From Argentina anserina (lineage: Eukaryota; Streptophyta; Magnoliopsida; Rosales; Rosaceae): DNA of 64,000 nt. Location of the stretch: the NCBI RefSeq assembly GCF_933775445.1, contig NW_026089526.1, positions 62,001-126,000 on the forward strand, read 5' to 3'. Made by a program: the position numbers and the translations under genes. The notes beneath the pieces are model-generated. The model was not told the DNA's origin, ran no database searches, and saw only the letters and a program-made list of their open reading frames with translations. This document shows, piece after piece, positions 40,922 through 55,345 of this stretch (its first letter is position 1; every line of letters begins with the position of its first letter).

Positions 40922-42584
40922 TCAATAGAAACTCACATCCGAAAGCCTTACAGAAAGATACTCAAACGAGAAATGAAAAGATACACAATTGGAATAGTAA
41001 AGATACGCAAACGATGTAAAGATACACAATTGGAATAGTAAAGATACGCAAACGATGTAAAGATACTCAGTTTGAAAGAAACACACTCCCACACTTGCAA
41101 AACTCTCAAATACAATAAAAACTCGCATCATAAGCCTTACAGAAAGATACTCAAACGAGAAATGAAAAGATACACAATTGGAATAGTAAAGATACGCAAA
41201 CGATGTAAAGATACACAATTGGAATAGTAAAGATACGCAAACGATGTAAAGATACTGAGTTTGAAAGAAACACACTCCCACACTTGCAAAACTCTCAAAT
41301 TCAATAGAAACTCGCATCAGAAGCCTTACAGAAAGATACTCAAACGAGAAATGAAAAGATACACAATTGGAATAGTAAAGATACGCAAACGATGTAAAGA
41401 TAAACAATTGGAATAGTAAAGATACGCAAACGATGTAAAGATACTGAGTTTGAAAGAAACACACTCCCACACTTGCAAAACTCTCAAAAATAATAGAAAC
41501 TCGCATCAGAAGCGTTACAGAAAGATACTCAAACGAGAAATGAAAAGATACACAATTAGAATAGTAAAGATACGCAAACGATGTAAAGGTACTCAGTTTG
41601 AAAGAAACACACTCCCACACTTGGAAAACTCTCAAATACAATAGAAACTCGCATCAGAAGCCTTACAGAAAGATACTCAAACGAGAAATGAAAAGATACA
41701 CAATTGGAATAGTAAAGATACGCAAACGATGTAAAGATACACAATTGGAATAGTAAAGATACGCAAACGATGTAAAGATACTCAGTTTGAAAGAAACACA
41801 CTCCCACACTTGGAAAACTCTCAAATACAATAGAAACTCGCATCCGAAAGCCTTACAGAAAGATACTCAAACGAGAAATGAAAAGATACACAATTAGATT
41901 AGTAAAGATACGCAAACGATGTAAAGATACTCAGTTTGAAAGAAACACACTCCCACACTTGGAAAACTCTCAAATACAATAGAAACTCGCATCAGAAGCC
42001 TTACAGAAAGATACTCAAACGAGAAATGAAAAGATACACAATTGGAATAGTAAAGATACGCAAACGATGTAAAGATACACAATTGTAATAGTAAAGATAC
42101 GCAAACGATGTAAAGATACTCAGTTTGAATGAAACACACTCCCACACTTGCAAAACTCTCAAATACAATAGAAACTCGCATCAGAAGCCTTACAGAAAGA
42201 TACTCAAACGAGAAATGAAAAGATACACAATTGGAATAGTAAAGATACGCAAACGATGTAAAGATAAACAATTGGAATAGTAAAGATACGCAAACGATGT
42301 AAAGATACTGAGTTTGAAAGAAACACACTCCCACACTTGCAAAACTCTCAAAAATAATAGAAACTCGCATCAGAAGCGTTACAGAAAGATACTCAAACGA
42401 GAAATGAAAAGATACACAATTAGAATAGTAAAGATACGCAAACGATGTAAAGGTACTCAGTTTGAAAGAAACACACTCCCACACTTGGAAAACTCTCAAA
42501 TACAATAGAAACTCGCATCAGAAGCCTTACAGAAAGATACTCAAACGAGAAATGAAAAGATACACAATTGGAATAGTAAAGATA
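40922..42584 (+). repeat. Transition segment with an 864-base repeat
   Basis: About 41310-41760 recurs at 42174-42624 (+864). The pair is marked by two rare variants: CTCAAAAATAATAG (about 41483 and 42347) and AAAGGTACTC (about 41586 and 42450). A second shared marker, ACAATTGTAATAG with GTTTGAATGAAAC, links 40202-40256 with 42079-42133. Downstream the array switches to three-A monomers. Confidence 0.86.
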
Positions 42585-45285
42585 CGCAAACGATGTAAAG
42601 ATACACAATTGGAATAGTAAAGATACCCAAACGATGTAAAGATACACAATTGGAATAGTAAATATACGCAAACGATGTAAAGATACTCAGTTTGAAAGAA
42701 ACACACTCCCACACTTGCAAAACTCTCAAATTCAATAGAAACTCGCATCAGAAAGCCTTACAAAAAAGATACTCAAACGAGAAATGAAAAGATACACAAT
42801 TGGAATCGTAAAGATACGCAAACGATGTAAAGATACTCAGTTTGAAAGAAACACACTCCCACACTTGCAAAACTCTTAAATACAATAGAAACTCGCATCA
42901 GAAGCCTTACAGAAAGATACTCAAACGAGAAATGAAAAGATACACAATTGGAATGGTAAAGATACGCAAACGATGTAAAGATACACAATTGGAATAGTAA
43001 AGATACGCAAACGATGTAAAGATACACAATTGGAATAGTAAATATACGCAAACGATGTAAAGATACTCAGTTTGAAAGAAACACACTCCCACACTTGCAA
43101 AACTCTCAAATTCAATAGAAACTCGCATCCGAAAGCCTTACAGAAAGATACTCAAACGAGAAATGAAAAGATACACAATTGGAATAGTAAAGATACGCAA
43201 ACGATGTAAAGATACACAATTGGAATAGTAAAGATACGCAAACGATGTAAAGATACTCAGTTTGAAAGAAACACACTCCCACACTTGCAAAACTCTCAAA
43301 TTCAATAGAAACTCGCATCACAAAGCCTTACAAAAAAGATACTCAAACTAGAAATGAAAAGATACACAATTGGAATCGTAAAGATACGCAAACGATGTAA
43401 AGATACTCAGTTTGAAAGAAACACACTCCCACACTGGCAAAACTCTTAAATACAATAGAAACTCGCATCAGAAGCCTTACAGAAAGATACTCAAACGAGA
43501 AATGAAAAGATACACAATTGGAATGGTAAAGATACGCAAACGATGTAAAGATACACAATTGGAATAGTAAAGATACGCAAACGATGTAAAGATACACAAT
43601 TGGAATAGTAAATATACGCAAACGATGTAAAGATACTCAGTTTGAAAGAAACACACTCCCACACTTGCAAAACTCTAAAATTCAATAGAAACTCGCATCC
43701 GAAAGCCTTACAGAAAGATACTCAAACGAGAAATGAAAAGATACACAATTGGAATAGTAAAGATACGCAAACGATGTAAAGATACACAATTGGAATAGTA
43801 AAGATACGCAAACGATGTAAAGATACTCAGTTTGAAAGAAACACACTCCCACACTTGCAAAACTCTCAAATTCAATAGAAACTCGCATCAGAAAGCCTTA
43901 CAAAAAGATACTCAAACGAGAAATGAAAAGATACACAATTGGAATCGTAAAGATACGCAAACGATGTAAAAAGAGACTCAGTTTGAAAGAAACACACTCC
44001 CACACTTGCAAAACTCTCAAATACAATAGAAACTCGCATCAGAAGCCTTACAGAAAGATACTCAAACGAGAAATGAAAAGTTACACAATTGGAATGGTAA
44101 AGATACGCAAACGATGTAAAGATACTCAGTTTGAAAGAAACACACTCCCACACTTGCAAAACTCTCAAATACAATAGAAACTCGCATCAGAAGCCTTACA
44201 GAAAGATACTCAAACGAGAAATGAAAAGATACACAATTGGAATAGTAAAGATACGCAAACGATGTAAAGATACTCAATTTGAAAGAAACACACTCCCACA
44301 CTTGCAAAACTCTCAAATTCAATAGAAACTCACATCCGAAAGCCTTACAGAAAGATACTCAAACGAGAAATGAAAAGATACACAATTGGAATAGTAAAGA
44401 TACGCAAACGATGTAAAGATACACAATTGGAATAGTAAAGATACGCAAACGATGTAAAGATACTCAGTTTGAAAGAAACACACTCCCACACTTGCAAAAC
44501 TCTCAAATACAATAGAAACTCGCATCAGAAGCGTTACAGAAAGATACTCAAACGAGAAATGAAAAGATACACAGTTGGAATAGTACAGATACGCAAACGA
44601 TGTAAAGATACACAATTGGAATAGTAACGATACGCAAACGATGTAAAGATACTCCGTTTGAAAGAAACACACTCCCACACTTGCAAAACTCTCAAATTCA
44701 ATAGAAACTCGCATCAGAAGCCTTACATAAAGATACTCAAACGAGAAATGAAAAGATACACAATTGGAATAGTAAAGATACGCAAACGATGTAAAGACAA
44801 ACAATTGGAATAGTAAAGATACGCAAACGATGTAAAGATACTGAGTTTGAAAGAAACACACTCCCACACTTGCAAAACTCTCAAATACAATAGAAACTCA
44901 CATCAGAAGCGTTACAGAAAGATACTCAAACGAGAAATGAAAAGATACACAATTGGAATAGTAAAGATACGCAAACGATGTAAAGATACTCAGTTTGAAA
45001 GAAAAACACTCCCACACTTGCAAAACTCTCAAATTCAATAGAAACTCGCAACCGAAAGCCTTACAGAAAGATACTCAAACGGGAAATGAAAAGATACACA
45101 ATTGGAAAAGTAAAGATACGCAAATGATGTAAAGATACACAATTGGAATAGTAAAAATACGCAAACGTTGTAAAGATACACAATTGGAATAGTAAAGATA
45201 CGCAAACGATGTAAAGATACTCAGTTTGAAAGAAACACACTCCCACACTTGCAAAACTCTCAAATTCAATAGAAACTCGCATCCG
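42585..45285 (+). repeat. HOR of about 3060 bases, copy 1
   Basis: About 2.7 kb matches the next copy at +3062. The offset falls to +3060 after about 43970, where this copy has TGTAAAAAGAGACTC and the other TGTAAAGAGACTC. The block is rich in three-A monomers with GGAATCG, GGAATGG and AAATATACGC modules. It also contains the four-variant marker monomer at about 44571 and the CAAACGGGAAATG monomer at about 45080. Confidence 0.87.
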
Positions 45286-45646
45286 AAAGCCTTACAGAAA
45301 GATACTCAAACGAGAAATGAAAAGATACACAATTGGAATAGTAAAGATACGCAAACGATGTAAAGATACTCAGTTTGAAAGACACACACTCCCACACTTG
45401 CAAAACTCTCAAATTCAATAGAAACTCGCATCAGAAAGCCTTACAAAAAGATACTCAAACGAGAAATGAAAAGATACACAATTGGAATCGTAAAGATACG
45501 CAAACGATGTAAAGATACTCAGTTTGAAAGAAACACACTCCCACACTTGCAAAACTCTCAAATACAATAGAAACTCGCATCAGAAGCCTTACAGAAAGAT
45601 ACTCAAACGAGAAATGAAAAGATACACAATTGGAATGGTAAAGATA

Positions 45647-48345
45647 CGCAAACGATGTAAAGATACACAATTGGAATAGTAAAGATACCCAAACGATGTA
45701 AAGATACACAATTGGAATAGTAAATATACGCAAACGATGTAAAGATACTCAGTTTGAAAGAAACACACTCCCACACTTGCAAAACTCTCAAATTCAATAG
45801 AAACTCGCATCAGAAAGCCTTACAAAAAAGATACTCAAACGAGAAATGAAAAGATACACAATTGGAATCGTAAAGATACGCAAACGATGTAAAGATACTC
45901 AGTTTGAAAGAAACACACTCCCACACTTGCAAAACTCTTAAATACAATAGAAACTCGCATCAGAAGCCTTACAGAAAGATACTCAAACGAGAAATGAAAA
46001 GATACACAATTGGAATGGTAAAGATACGCAAACGATGTAAAGATACACAATTGGAATAGTAAAGATACGCAAACGATGTAAAGATACACAATTGGAATAG
46101 TAAATATACGCAAACGATGTAAAGATACTCAGTTTGAAAGAAACACACTCCCACACTTGCAAAACTCTCAAATTCAATAGAAACTCGCATCCGAAAGCCT
46201 TACAGAAAGATACTCAAACGAGAAATGAAAAGATACACAATTGGAATAGTAAAGATACGCAAACGATGTAAAGATACACAATTGGAATAGTAAAGATACG
46301 CAAACGATGTAAAGATACTCAGTTTGAAAGAAACACACTCCCACACTTGCAAAACTCTCAAATTCAATAGAAACTCGCATCACAAAGCCTTACAAAAAAG
46401 ATACTCAAACGAGAAATGAAAAGATACACAATTGGAATCGTAAAGATACGCAAACGATGTAAAGATACTCAGTTTGAAAGAAACACACTCCCACACTGGC
46501 AAAACTCTTAAATACAATAGAAACTCGCATCAGAAGCCTTACAGAAAGATACTCAAACGAGAAATGAAAAGATACACAATTGGAATGGTAAAGATACGCA
46601 AACGATGTAAAGATACACAATTGGAATAGTAAAGATACGCAAACGATGTAAAGATACACAATTGGAATAGTAAATATACGCAAACGATGTAAAGATACTC
46701 AGTTTGAAAGAAACACACTCCCACACTTGCAAAACTCTCAAATTCAATAGAAACTCGCATCCGAAAGCCTTACAGAAAGATACTCAAACGAGAAATGAAA
46801 AGATACACAATTGGAATAGTAAAGATACGCAAACGATGTAAAGATACACAATTGGAATAGTAAAGATACGCAAACGATGTAAAGATACTCAGTTTGAAAG
46901 AAACACACTCCCACACTTGCAAAACTCTCAAATTCAATAGAAACTCGCATCAGAAAGCCTTACAAAAAGATACTCAAACGAGAAATGAAAAGATACACAA
47001 TTGGAATCGTAAAGATACGCAAACGATGTAAAGAGACTCAGTTTGAAAGAAACACACTCCCACACTTGCAAAACTCTCAAATACAATAGAAACTCGCATC
47101 AGAAGCCTTACAGAAAGATACTCAAACGAGAAATGAAAAGATACACAATTGGAATGGTAAAGATACGCAAACGATGTAAAGATACTCAGTTTGAAAGAAA
47201 CACACTCCCACACTTGCAAAACTCTCAAATACAATAGAAACTCGCATCAGAAGCCTTACAGAAAGATACTCAAACGAGAAATGAAAAGATACACAATTGG
47301 AATAGTAAAGATACGCAAACGATGTAAAGATACTCAATTTGAAAGAAACACACTCCCACACTTGCAAAACTCTCAAATTCAATAGAAACTCACATCCGAA
47401 AGCCTTACAGAAAGATACTCAAACGAGAAATGAAAAGATACACAATTGGAATAGTAAAGATACGCAAACGATGTAAAGATACACAATTGGAATAGTAAAG
47501 ATACGCAAACGATGTAAAGATACTCAGTTTGAAAGAAACACACTCCCACACTTGCAAAACTCTCAAATACAATAGAAACTCGCATCAGAAGCGTTACAGA
47601 AAGATACTCAAACGAGAAATGAAAAGATACACAGTTGGAATAGTACAGATACGCAAACGATGTAAAGATACACAATTGGAATAGTAACGATACGCAAACG
47701 ATGTAAAGATACTCCGTTTGAAAGAAACACACTCCCACACTTGCAAAACTCTCAAATTCAATAGAAACTCGCATCAGAAGCCTTACATAAAGATACTCAA
47801 ACGAGAAATGAAAAGATACACAATTGGAATCGTAAAGATACGCAAACGATGTAAAGAGACTCAGTTTGAAAGAAACACACTCCCACACTGGCAAAACTCT
47901 TAAATACAATAGAAACTCGCATCAGAAGCCTTACAGAAAGATACTCAAACGAGAAATGAAAAGATACACAATTGGAATGGTAAAGATACGCAAACGATGT
48001 AAACATACACAATTGGAATAGTAAAGATACGCAAACGATGTAAAGATACTCAGTTTGAAAGAAAAACACTCCCACACTTGCAAAACTCTCAAATTCAATA
48101 GAAACTCGCAACCGAAAGCCTTACAGAAAGATACTCAAACGGGAAATGAAAAGATACACAATTGGAAAAGTAAAGATACGCAAATGATGTAAAGATACAC
48201 AATTGGAATAGTAAAAATACGCAAACGATGTAAAGATACACAATTGGAATAGTAAAGATACGCAAACGATGTAAAGATACTCAGTTTGAAAGAAACACAC
48301 TCCCACACTTGCAAAACTCTCAAATTCAATAGAAACTCGCATCAC
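45647..48345 (+). repeat. HOR of about 3060 bases, copy 2
   Basis: This copy has the same order as copy 1, with one internal swap. At about 47.8-48.05 kb a one-A monomer with GAGACTC followed by a two-A monomer replaces a two-A monomer followed by a one-A monomer (44.75-45.0 kb). The total length is therefore unchanged. The match ends where CATCACAAAGCC follows instead of CATCCGAAAGCC. Confidence 0.86.
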
Positions 48346-49602
48346 AAAGCCTTACAAAAAAGATACTCAAACGAGAAATGAAAAGATACACAATTGGAAT
48401 CGTAAAGATACGCAAACGATGTAAAGATACTCAGTTTGAAAGAAACACACTCCCACACTGGCAAAACTCTTAAATACAATAGAAACTCGCATCAGAAGCC
48501 TTACAGAAAGATACTCAAACGAGAAATGAAAAGATACACAATTGGAATGGTAAAGATACGCAAACGATGTAAAGATACACAATTGGAATAGTAAAGATAC
48601 GCAAACGATGTAAAGATACACAATTGGAATAGTAAATATACGCAAACGATGTAAAGATACTCAGTTTGAAAGAAACACACTCCCACACTTGCAAAACTCT
48701 CAAATTCAATAGAAACTCGCATACGAAAGCCTTACAGAAAGATACTCAAACGAGAAATGAAAAGATACACAATTGGAATAGTAAAGATACGCAAACGATG
48801 TAAAGATACACAATTGGAATAGTAAAGATACGCAAACGATGTAAAGATACTCAGTTTGAAAGAAACACACTCCCACACTTGCAAAACTCTCAAATTCAAT
48901 AGAAACTCGCATCAGAAAGCCTTACAAAAAGATACTCAAACGAGAAATGAAAAGATACACAATTGGAATCGTAAAGATACGCAAACGATGTAAAGAGACT
49001 CAGTTTGAAAGAAACACACTCCCACACTTGCAAAACTCTCAAATACAATAGAAACTCGCATCAGAAGCGTTACAGAAAGATACTCAAACGAGAAATGAAA
49101 AGATACACAGTTGGAATAGTACAGATACGCAAACGATGTAAAGATACACAATTGGAATAGTAACGATACGCAAACGATGTAAAGATACTCCGTTTGAAAG
49201 AAACACACTCCCACACTTGCAAAACTCTCAAATTCAATAGAAACTCGCATCAGAAGCCTTACATAAAGATACTCAAACGAGAAATGAAAAGATACACAAT
49301 TGGAATAGTAAAGATACGCAAACGATGTAAAGACAAACAATTGGAATAGTAAAGATACGCAAACGATGTAAAGATACTGAGTTTGAAAGAAACACACTCC
49401 CACACTTGCAAAACTCTCAAATACAATAGAAACTCACATCAGAAGCGTTACAGAAAGATACTCAAACGGGAAATGAAAAGATACACAATTGGAAAAGTAA
49501 AGATACGCAAATGATGTAAAGATACACAATTGGAATAGTAAAAATACGCAAACGATGTAAAGATACACAATTGGAATAGTAAAGATACGCAAACGATGTA
49601 AA
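48346..49602 (+). repeat. Mosaic of pieces of the 3060-base HOR
   Basis: About 48.35-48.95 kb copies 46.39-46.98 kb (+1962). About 49.03-49.45 kb copies 44.49-44.91 kb (+4536), including the marker monomer at 49107 and the AGACAAACAATTGG second A. At about 49.46 kb it joins the CAAACGGGAAATG monomer seen at 45.08 and 48.14 kb. The order differs from both HOR copies, so this is a rearranged junction segment. Confidence 0.82.
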
Positions 49603-49832
49603 GATACTCAGTTTGAAAGAAACACACTCCCACACTTGCAAAACTCTCAAATACAATAGAAACTCGCATCAGAAGCCTTACAGAAAGATACTCAAACGAG
49701 AAATGAAAAGATACACAATTGGAATGGTAAAGATACGCAAACGATGTAAAGATACACAATTGGAATAGTAAAGATACCCAAACGATGTAAAGATACACAA
49801 TTGGAATAGTAAATATACGCAAACGATGTAAA

Positions 49833-51731
49833 GATACTCAGTTTGAAAGAAACACACTCCCACACTTGCAAAACTCTCAAATTCAATAGAAACTCGCATC
49901 AGAAAGCCTTACAGAAAAGATACTGAAACGAGAAATGAAAAGATACACAATTGGAATGGTAAAGATACGCAAACGATGTAAAGATACACAATTGGAATAG
50001 TAAAGATACGCAAACGATGTAAAGATACACAATTGGAATAGTAAATATACGCAAACGATGTAAAGATACTCAGTTTGAAAGAAACACACTCCCACACTTG
50101 CAAAACTCTCAAATTCAATAGAAACTCGCATCCGAAAGCCTTACAGAAAGATACTCAAACGAGAAATGAAAAGATACACAATTGGAATAGTAAAGATACG
50201 CAAACGATGTAAAGATACACAATTGGAATAGTAAAGATACGCAAACGATGTAAAGATACTCAGTTTGAAAGAAACACACTCCCACACTTGCAAAACTCTC
50301 AAATTCAATAGAAACTCGCATCCGAAAGCCTTACAGAAAGATACTCAAACGAGAAACGAAAAGATACACAATTGGAATAGTAAAGATACGCAAACGATGT
50401 AAAGATACTCAGTTTGAAAGAAACACACTCCCACACTTGCAAAACTCTCAAATTCAATAGAAACTCGCATCAGAAAGCCTTACAAAAAGATACTCAAACG
50501 AGAAATGAAAAGATACACAATTGGAATCGTAAAGATACGCAAACGATGTAAAGATACTCAGTTTGAAAGAAACACACTCCCACACTTGCAAAACTCTCAA
50601 ATACAATAGAAACTCGCATCAGAAGCCTTACAGAAAGATACTCAAACGAGAAATGAAAAGATACACAATTGGAATGGTAAAGATACGCAAACGATGTAAA
50701 GATACACAATTGGAATAGTAAAGATACCCAAACGATGTAAAGATACACAATTGGAATAGTAAATATACGCAAACGATGTAAAGATACTCAGTTTGAAAGA
50801 AACACACTCCCACACTTGCAAAACTCTCAAATTCAATAGAAACTCGCATCAGAAAGCCTTACAGAAAAGATACTCAAACGAGAAATGAAAAGATACACAA
50901 TTGGAATCGTAAAGATACGCAAACGATGTAAAGATACTCAGTTTGAAAGAAACACACTCCCACACTTGCAAAACTCTTAAATACAATAGAAACTCGCATC
51001 AGAAGCCTTACAGAAAGATACTCAAACGAGAAATGAAAAGATACACAATTGGAATGGTAAAGATACGCAAACGATGTAAAGATACACAATTGGAATAGTA
51101 AAGATACGCAAACGATGTAAAGATACACAATTGGAATAGTAAATATACGCAAACGATGTAAAGATACTCAGTTTGAAAGAAACACACTCCCACACTTGCA
51201 AAACTCTCAAATTCAATAGAAACTCGCATACGAAAGCCTTACAGAAAGATACTCAAACGAGAAATGAAAAGATACACAATTGGAATAGTAAAGATACGCA
51301 AACGATGTAAAGATACACAATTGGAATAGTAAAGATACGCAAACGATGTAAAGATACTCAGTTTGAAAGAAACACACTCCCACACTTGCAAAACTCTCAA
51401 ATTCAATAGAAACTCGCATCAGAAAGCCTTACAAAAAGATACTCAAACGAGAAATGAAAAGATACACAATTGGAATCGTAAAGATACGCAAACGATGTAA
51501 AGAGACTCAGTTTGAAAGAAACACACTCCCACACTTGCAAAACTCTCAAATACAATAGAAACTCGCATCAGAAGCCTTACAGAAAGATACTCAAACGAGA
51601 AATGAAAAGATACACAATTGGAATGGTAAAGATACGCAAACGATGTAAAGATACACAATTGGAATAGTAAAGATACCCAAACGATGTAAAGATACACAAT
51701 TGGAATAGTAAATATACGCAAACGATGTAAA
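49833..51731 (+). repeat. HOR-1899, copy 1 (ten monomers)
   Basis: Monomer starts are 49833, 50065, 50255, 50404, 50553, 50783, 50933, 51163, 51353 and 51502. The lengths are 232, 190, 149, 149, 230, 150, 230, 190, 149 and 230 (sum 1899). Four of the ten are three-A monomers. Diagnostic features are GAGAAACGAAAAG at about 50351, ACTCTTAAATAC at about 50974, CATACGAAAGCC at about 51228 and GAGACTC at 51502. The monomer before it (49603-49832) matches the tenth monomer. Confidence 0.93.
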
Positions 51732-53630
51732 GATACTCAGTTTGAAAGAAACACACTCCCACACTTGCAAAACTCTCAAATTCAATAGAAACTCGCATCA
51801 GAAAGCCTTACAGAAAAGATACTCAAACGAGAAATGAAAAGATACACAATTGGAATGGTAAAGATACGCAAACGATGTAAAGATACACAATTGGAATAGT
51901 AAAGATACGCAAACGATGTAAAGATACACAATTGGAATAGTAAATATACGCAAACGATGTAAAGATACTCAGTTTGAAAGAAACACACTCCCACACTTGC
52001 AAAACTCTCAAATTCAATAGAAACTCGCATCCGAAAGCCTTACAGAAAGATACTCAAACGAGAAATGAAAAGATACACAATTGGAATAGTAAAGATACGC
52101 AAACGATGTAAAGATACACAATTGGAATAGTAAAGATACGCAAACGATGTAAAGATACTCAGTTTGAAAGAAACACACTCCCACACTTGCAAAACTCTCA
52201 AATTCAATAGAAACTCGCATCCGAAAGCCTTACAGAAAGATACTCAAACGAGAAACGAAAAGATACACAATTGGAATAGTAAAGATACGCAAACGATGTA
52301 AAGATACTCAGTTTGAAAGAAACACACTCCCACACTTGCAAAACTCTCAAATTCAATAGAAACTCGCATCAGAAAGCCTTACAAAAAGATACTCAAACGA
52401 GAAATGAAAAGATACACAATTGGAATCGTAAAGATACGCAAACGATGTAAAGATACTCAGTTTGAAAGAAACACACTCCCACACTTGCAAAACTCTCAAA
52501 TACAATAGAAACTCGCATCAGAAGCCTTACAGAAAGATACTCAAACGAGAAATGAAAAGATACACAATTGGAATGGTAAAGATACGCAAACGATGTAAAG
52601 ATACACAATTGGAATAGTAAAGATACCCAAACGATGTAAAGATACACAATTGGAATAGTAAATATACGCAAACGATGTAAAGATACTCAGTTTGAAAGAA
52701 ACACACTCCCACACTTGCAAAACTCTCAAATTCAATAGAAACTCGCATCAGAAAGCCTTACAGAAAAGATACTCAAACGAGAAATGAAAAGATACACAAT
52801 TGGAATCGTAAAGATACGCAAACGATGTAAAGATACTCAGTTTGAAAGAAACACACTCCCACACTTGCAAAACTCTTAAATACAATAGAAACTCGCATCA
52901 GAAGCCTTACAGAAAGATACTCAAACGAGAAATGAAAAGATACACAATTGGAATGGTAAAGATACGCAAACGATGTAAAGATACACAATTGGAATAGTAA
53001 AGATACGCAAACGATGTAAAGATACACAATTGGAATAGTAAATATACGCAAACGATGTAAAGATACTCAGTTTGAAAGAAACACACTCCCACACTTGCAA
53101 AACTCTCAAATTCAATAGAAACTCGCATACGAAAGCCTTACAGAAAGATACTCAAACGAGAAATGAAAAGATACACAATTGGAATAGTAAAGATACGCAA
53201 ACGATGTAAAGATACACAATTGGAATAGTAAAGATACGCAAACGATGTAAAGATACTCAGTTTGAAAGAAACACACTCCCACACTTGCAAAACTCTCAAA
53301 TTCAATAGAAACTCGCATCAGAAAGCCTTACAAAAAGATACTCAAACGAGAAATGAAAAGATACACAATTGGAATCGTAAAGATACGCAAACGATGTAAA
53401 GAGACTCAGTTTGAAAGAAACACACTCCCACACTTGCAAAACTCTCAAATACAATAGAAACTCGCATCAGAAGCCTTTCAGAAAGATACTCAAACGAGAA
53501 ATGAAAAGATACACAATTGGAATGGTAAAGATACGCAAACGATGTAAAGATACACAATTGGAATAGTAAAGATACGCAAACGATGTCAAGATATACAATT
53601 GGAATAGTAAATATACGCAAACGATGTAAA
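51732..53630 (+). repeat. HOR-1899, copy 2 (ten monomers)
   Basis: It repeats the ten-monomer order exactly at +1899, with few single-base differences (for example GATACTGAAACG near 49920 versus GATACTCAAACG near 51819). The last monomer has diverged: CCTTTCAG near 53475, GATACGCAAACG instead of GATACCCAAACG, and GTCAAGATATAC near 53585. The spacing is nevertheless kept to the base. Confidence 0.93.
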
Positions 53631-55345
53631 GATACTCAGTTTGAAAGAAACACACTCCCACACTTGCAAAACTCTCAAATACAATAGAAACTCGCATCAG
53701 ATGCGTTACAGAAAGATACTCAAACGAGAAATGAAAAGATACACAATTGGAATAGTACAGATACGCAAACGATGTAAAGATACACAATTGGAATAGTAAA
53801 GATACGCAAACGATGTAAAGATACTCAGTTTAAAAGAAACACACTCCCACACTTGCAAAACTCTCAAATACAATAGAAACTCACATCAGAAGCCTTACAG
53901 AAAGATACTCAAACGAGAAATGAAAAGATACACAATTGGAATAGTGAAGATACGCAAACGATGTAAAGATACACAATTGGAATAGTAAAGATACGCAAAC
54001 GATGTAAAGATACTCAGTTTGAAAGAAACACACTCCCACACTTGCAAAACTCTCAAATTCAAAAGAAACTCGCATCCGAAAGCCTTATAGAAAGATACTC
54101 AAACGAGAAATGAAAAGATACACAATTAGAATAGTAAAGATACGCAAACGATGTAAAGATACTCAGTTTGAAAGAAACACACTCCCACACTTGCAAAACT
54201 CTCAAATACAATAGAAACTCGCATCAGAAGCCTTACAGAAAGATACTCAAACGAGAAATGAAAAGATACACAATTAGAATAGTAAAGATACGCAAACGAT
54301 GTAAAGATACTCAGTTTGAAAGAAACACACTCCCACACTTGGAAAACTCTCAAATACAATAGAAACTCGCATCCGAAAGCCTTACAGAAAGATACTCAAA
54401 CGAGAAATGAAAAGATACACAATTAGAATAGTAAAGATACGCAAACGATGTAAAGAAACTCAGTTTGAAAGAAACACACTCCCACACTTGGAAAACTCTC
54501 AAATACAATAGAAACTCGCATCCGAAAGCCTTACAGAAAGATACTCAAACGAGAAATGAAAAGATACACAATTAGAATAGTAAAGATACACAAACGATGT
54601 AAAGATACTCAGTTTGAAAGAAACACACTCCCACACTTGGAAAACTCTCAAATACAATAGAAACTCGCATCCGAAAGCCTTACAGAAAGATACTCAAACA
54701 AGAAATGAAAAGATACACAATTAGAATAGTAAAGATACGCAAACGATGTAAAGATACTCAGTTTGAAAGAAACACACTCCCACACTTGCAAAACTCTCAA
54801 ATACAATAGAAACTCGCATCAGAAGCGTTACAGAAAGATACTCAAACGAGAAATGAAAAGATACACAATTGGAATAGTAAAGATACGCAAACGATGTAAA
54901 GATACTCAGTTTGAAAGAAACACACTCCCACACTGGCAAAACTCTCAAATACAATAGAAACTCGCATCAGAAGCGTTACAGAAAGATACTCAAACGAGAA
55001 ATGAAAAGATACACAATTGGAATAGTAAAGATACGCAAACGATGTAAAAATAAACAATTGGAATAGTAAAGATACGCAAACGATGTAAAGATACTGAGTT
55101 TGAAAGAAACACACTCCCACACTTGCAAAACTCTCAAATACAATAGAAACTCGCATCAGAAGCGTTACAGAAAGATACTCAAACGAGAAATGAAAAGATA
55201 CACAATTGGAACAGTAAAGATACGCAAACGATGTAAAGATACACAATTGGAATAGTAAAGATACGCAAACGATGTAAAGATACTCAGTTTGAATGAAACA
55301 CACTCCCACACTTGCAAAACTCTCAAATACAATAGAAACTCGCAT
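52880..55345 (+). repeat. HOR-3695, left copy
   Basis: About 2.46 kb recurs at 56575-59040. Linked rare variants in order are GTCAAGATATAC (53585), CAGATGCG (53699), GTTTAAAAGAAAC (53829), the TTCAAAAGAAAC monomer (54058), GAAACTCAG (54455), CAAACAAGAAATG (54697), CACTGGCAAAAC (54931) and GGAACAG (55208). It overlaps the second 1899-base copy, so two HOR systems share a border here. Confidence 0.88.
53875..54424 (+). repeat. Block shared with 18.7 kb (offset 35207)
   Basis: This is the distant partner of the block at 18668-19217. The monomers on both sides belong to different HOR systems, so the 550-base piece is embedded in foreign context. It was copied again to about 57.57-58.12 kb with the 3695-base HOR. 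Confidence 0.88.

Noticed and set aside
45060..45090. CENP-B-box-like site around CAAACGGGAAATG
   Set aside because: CGGG is present, but the TTCG half at the required spacing is absent. No other monomer variant I read fits the TTCGNNNNANNCGGG pattern.
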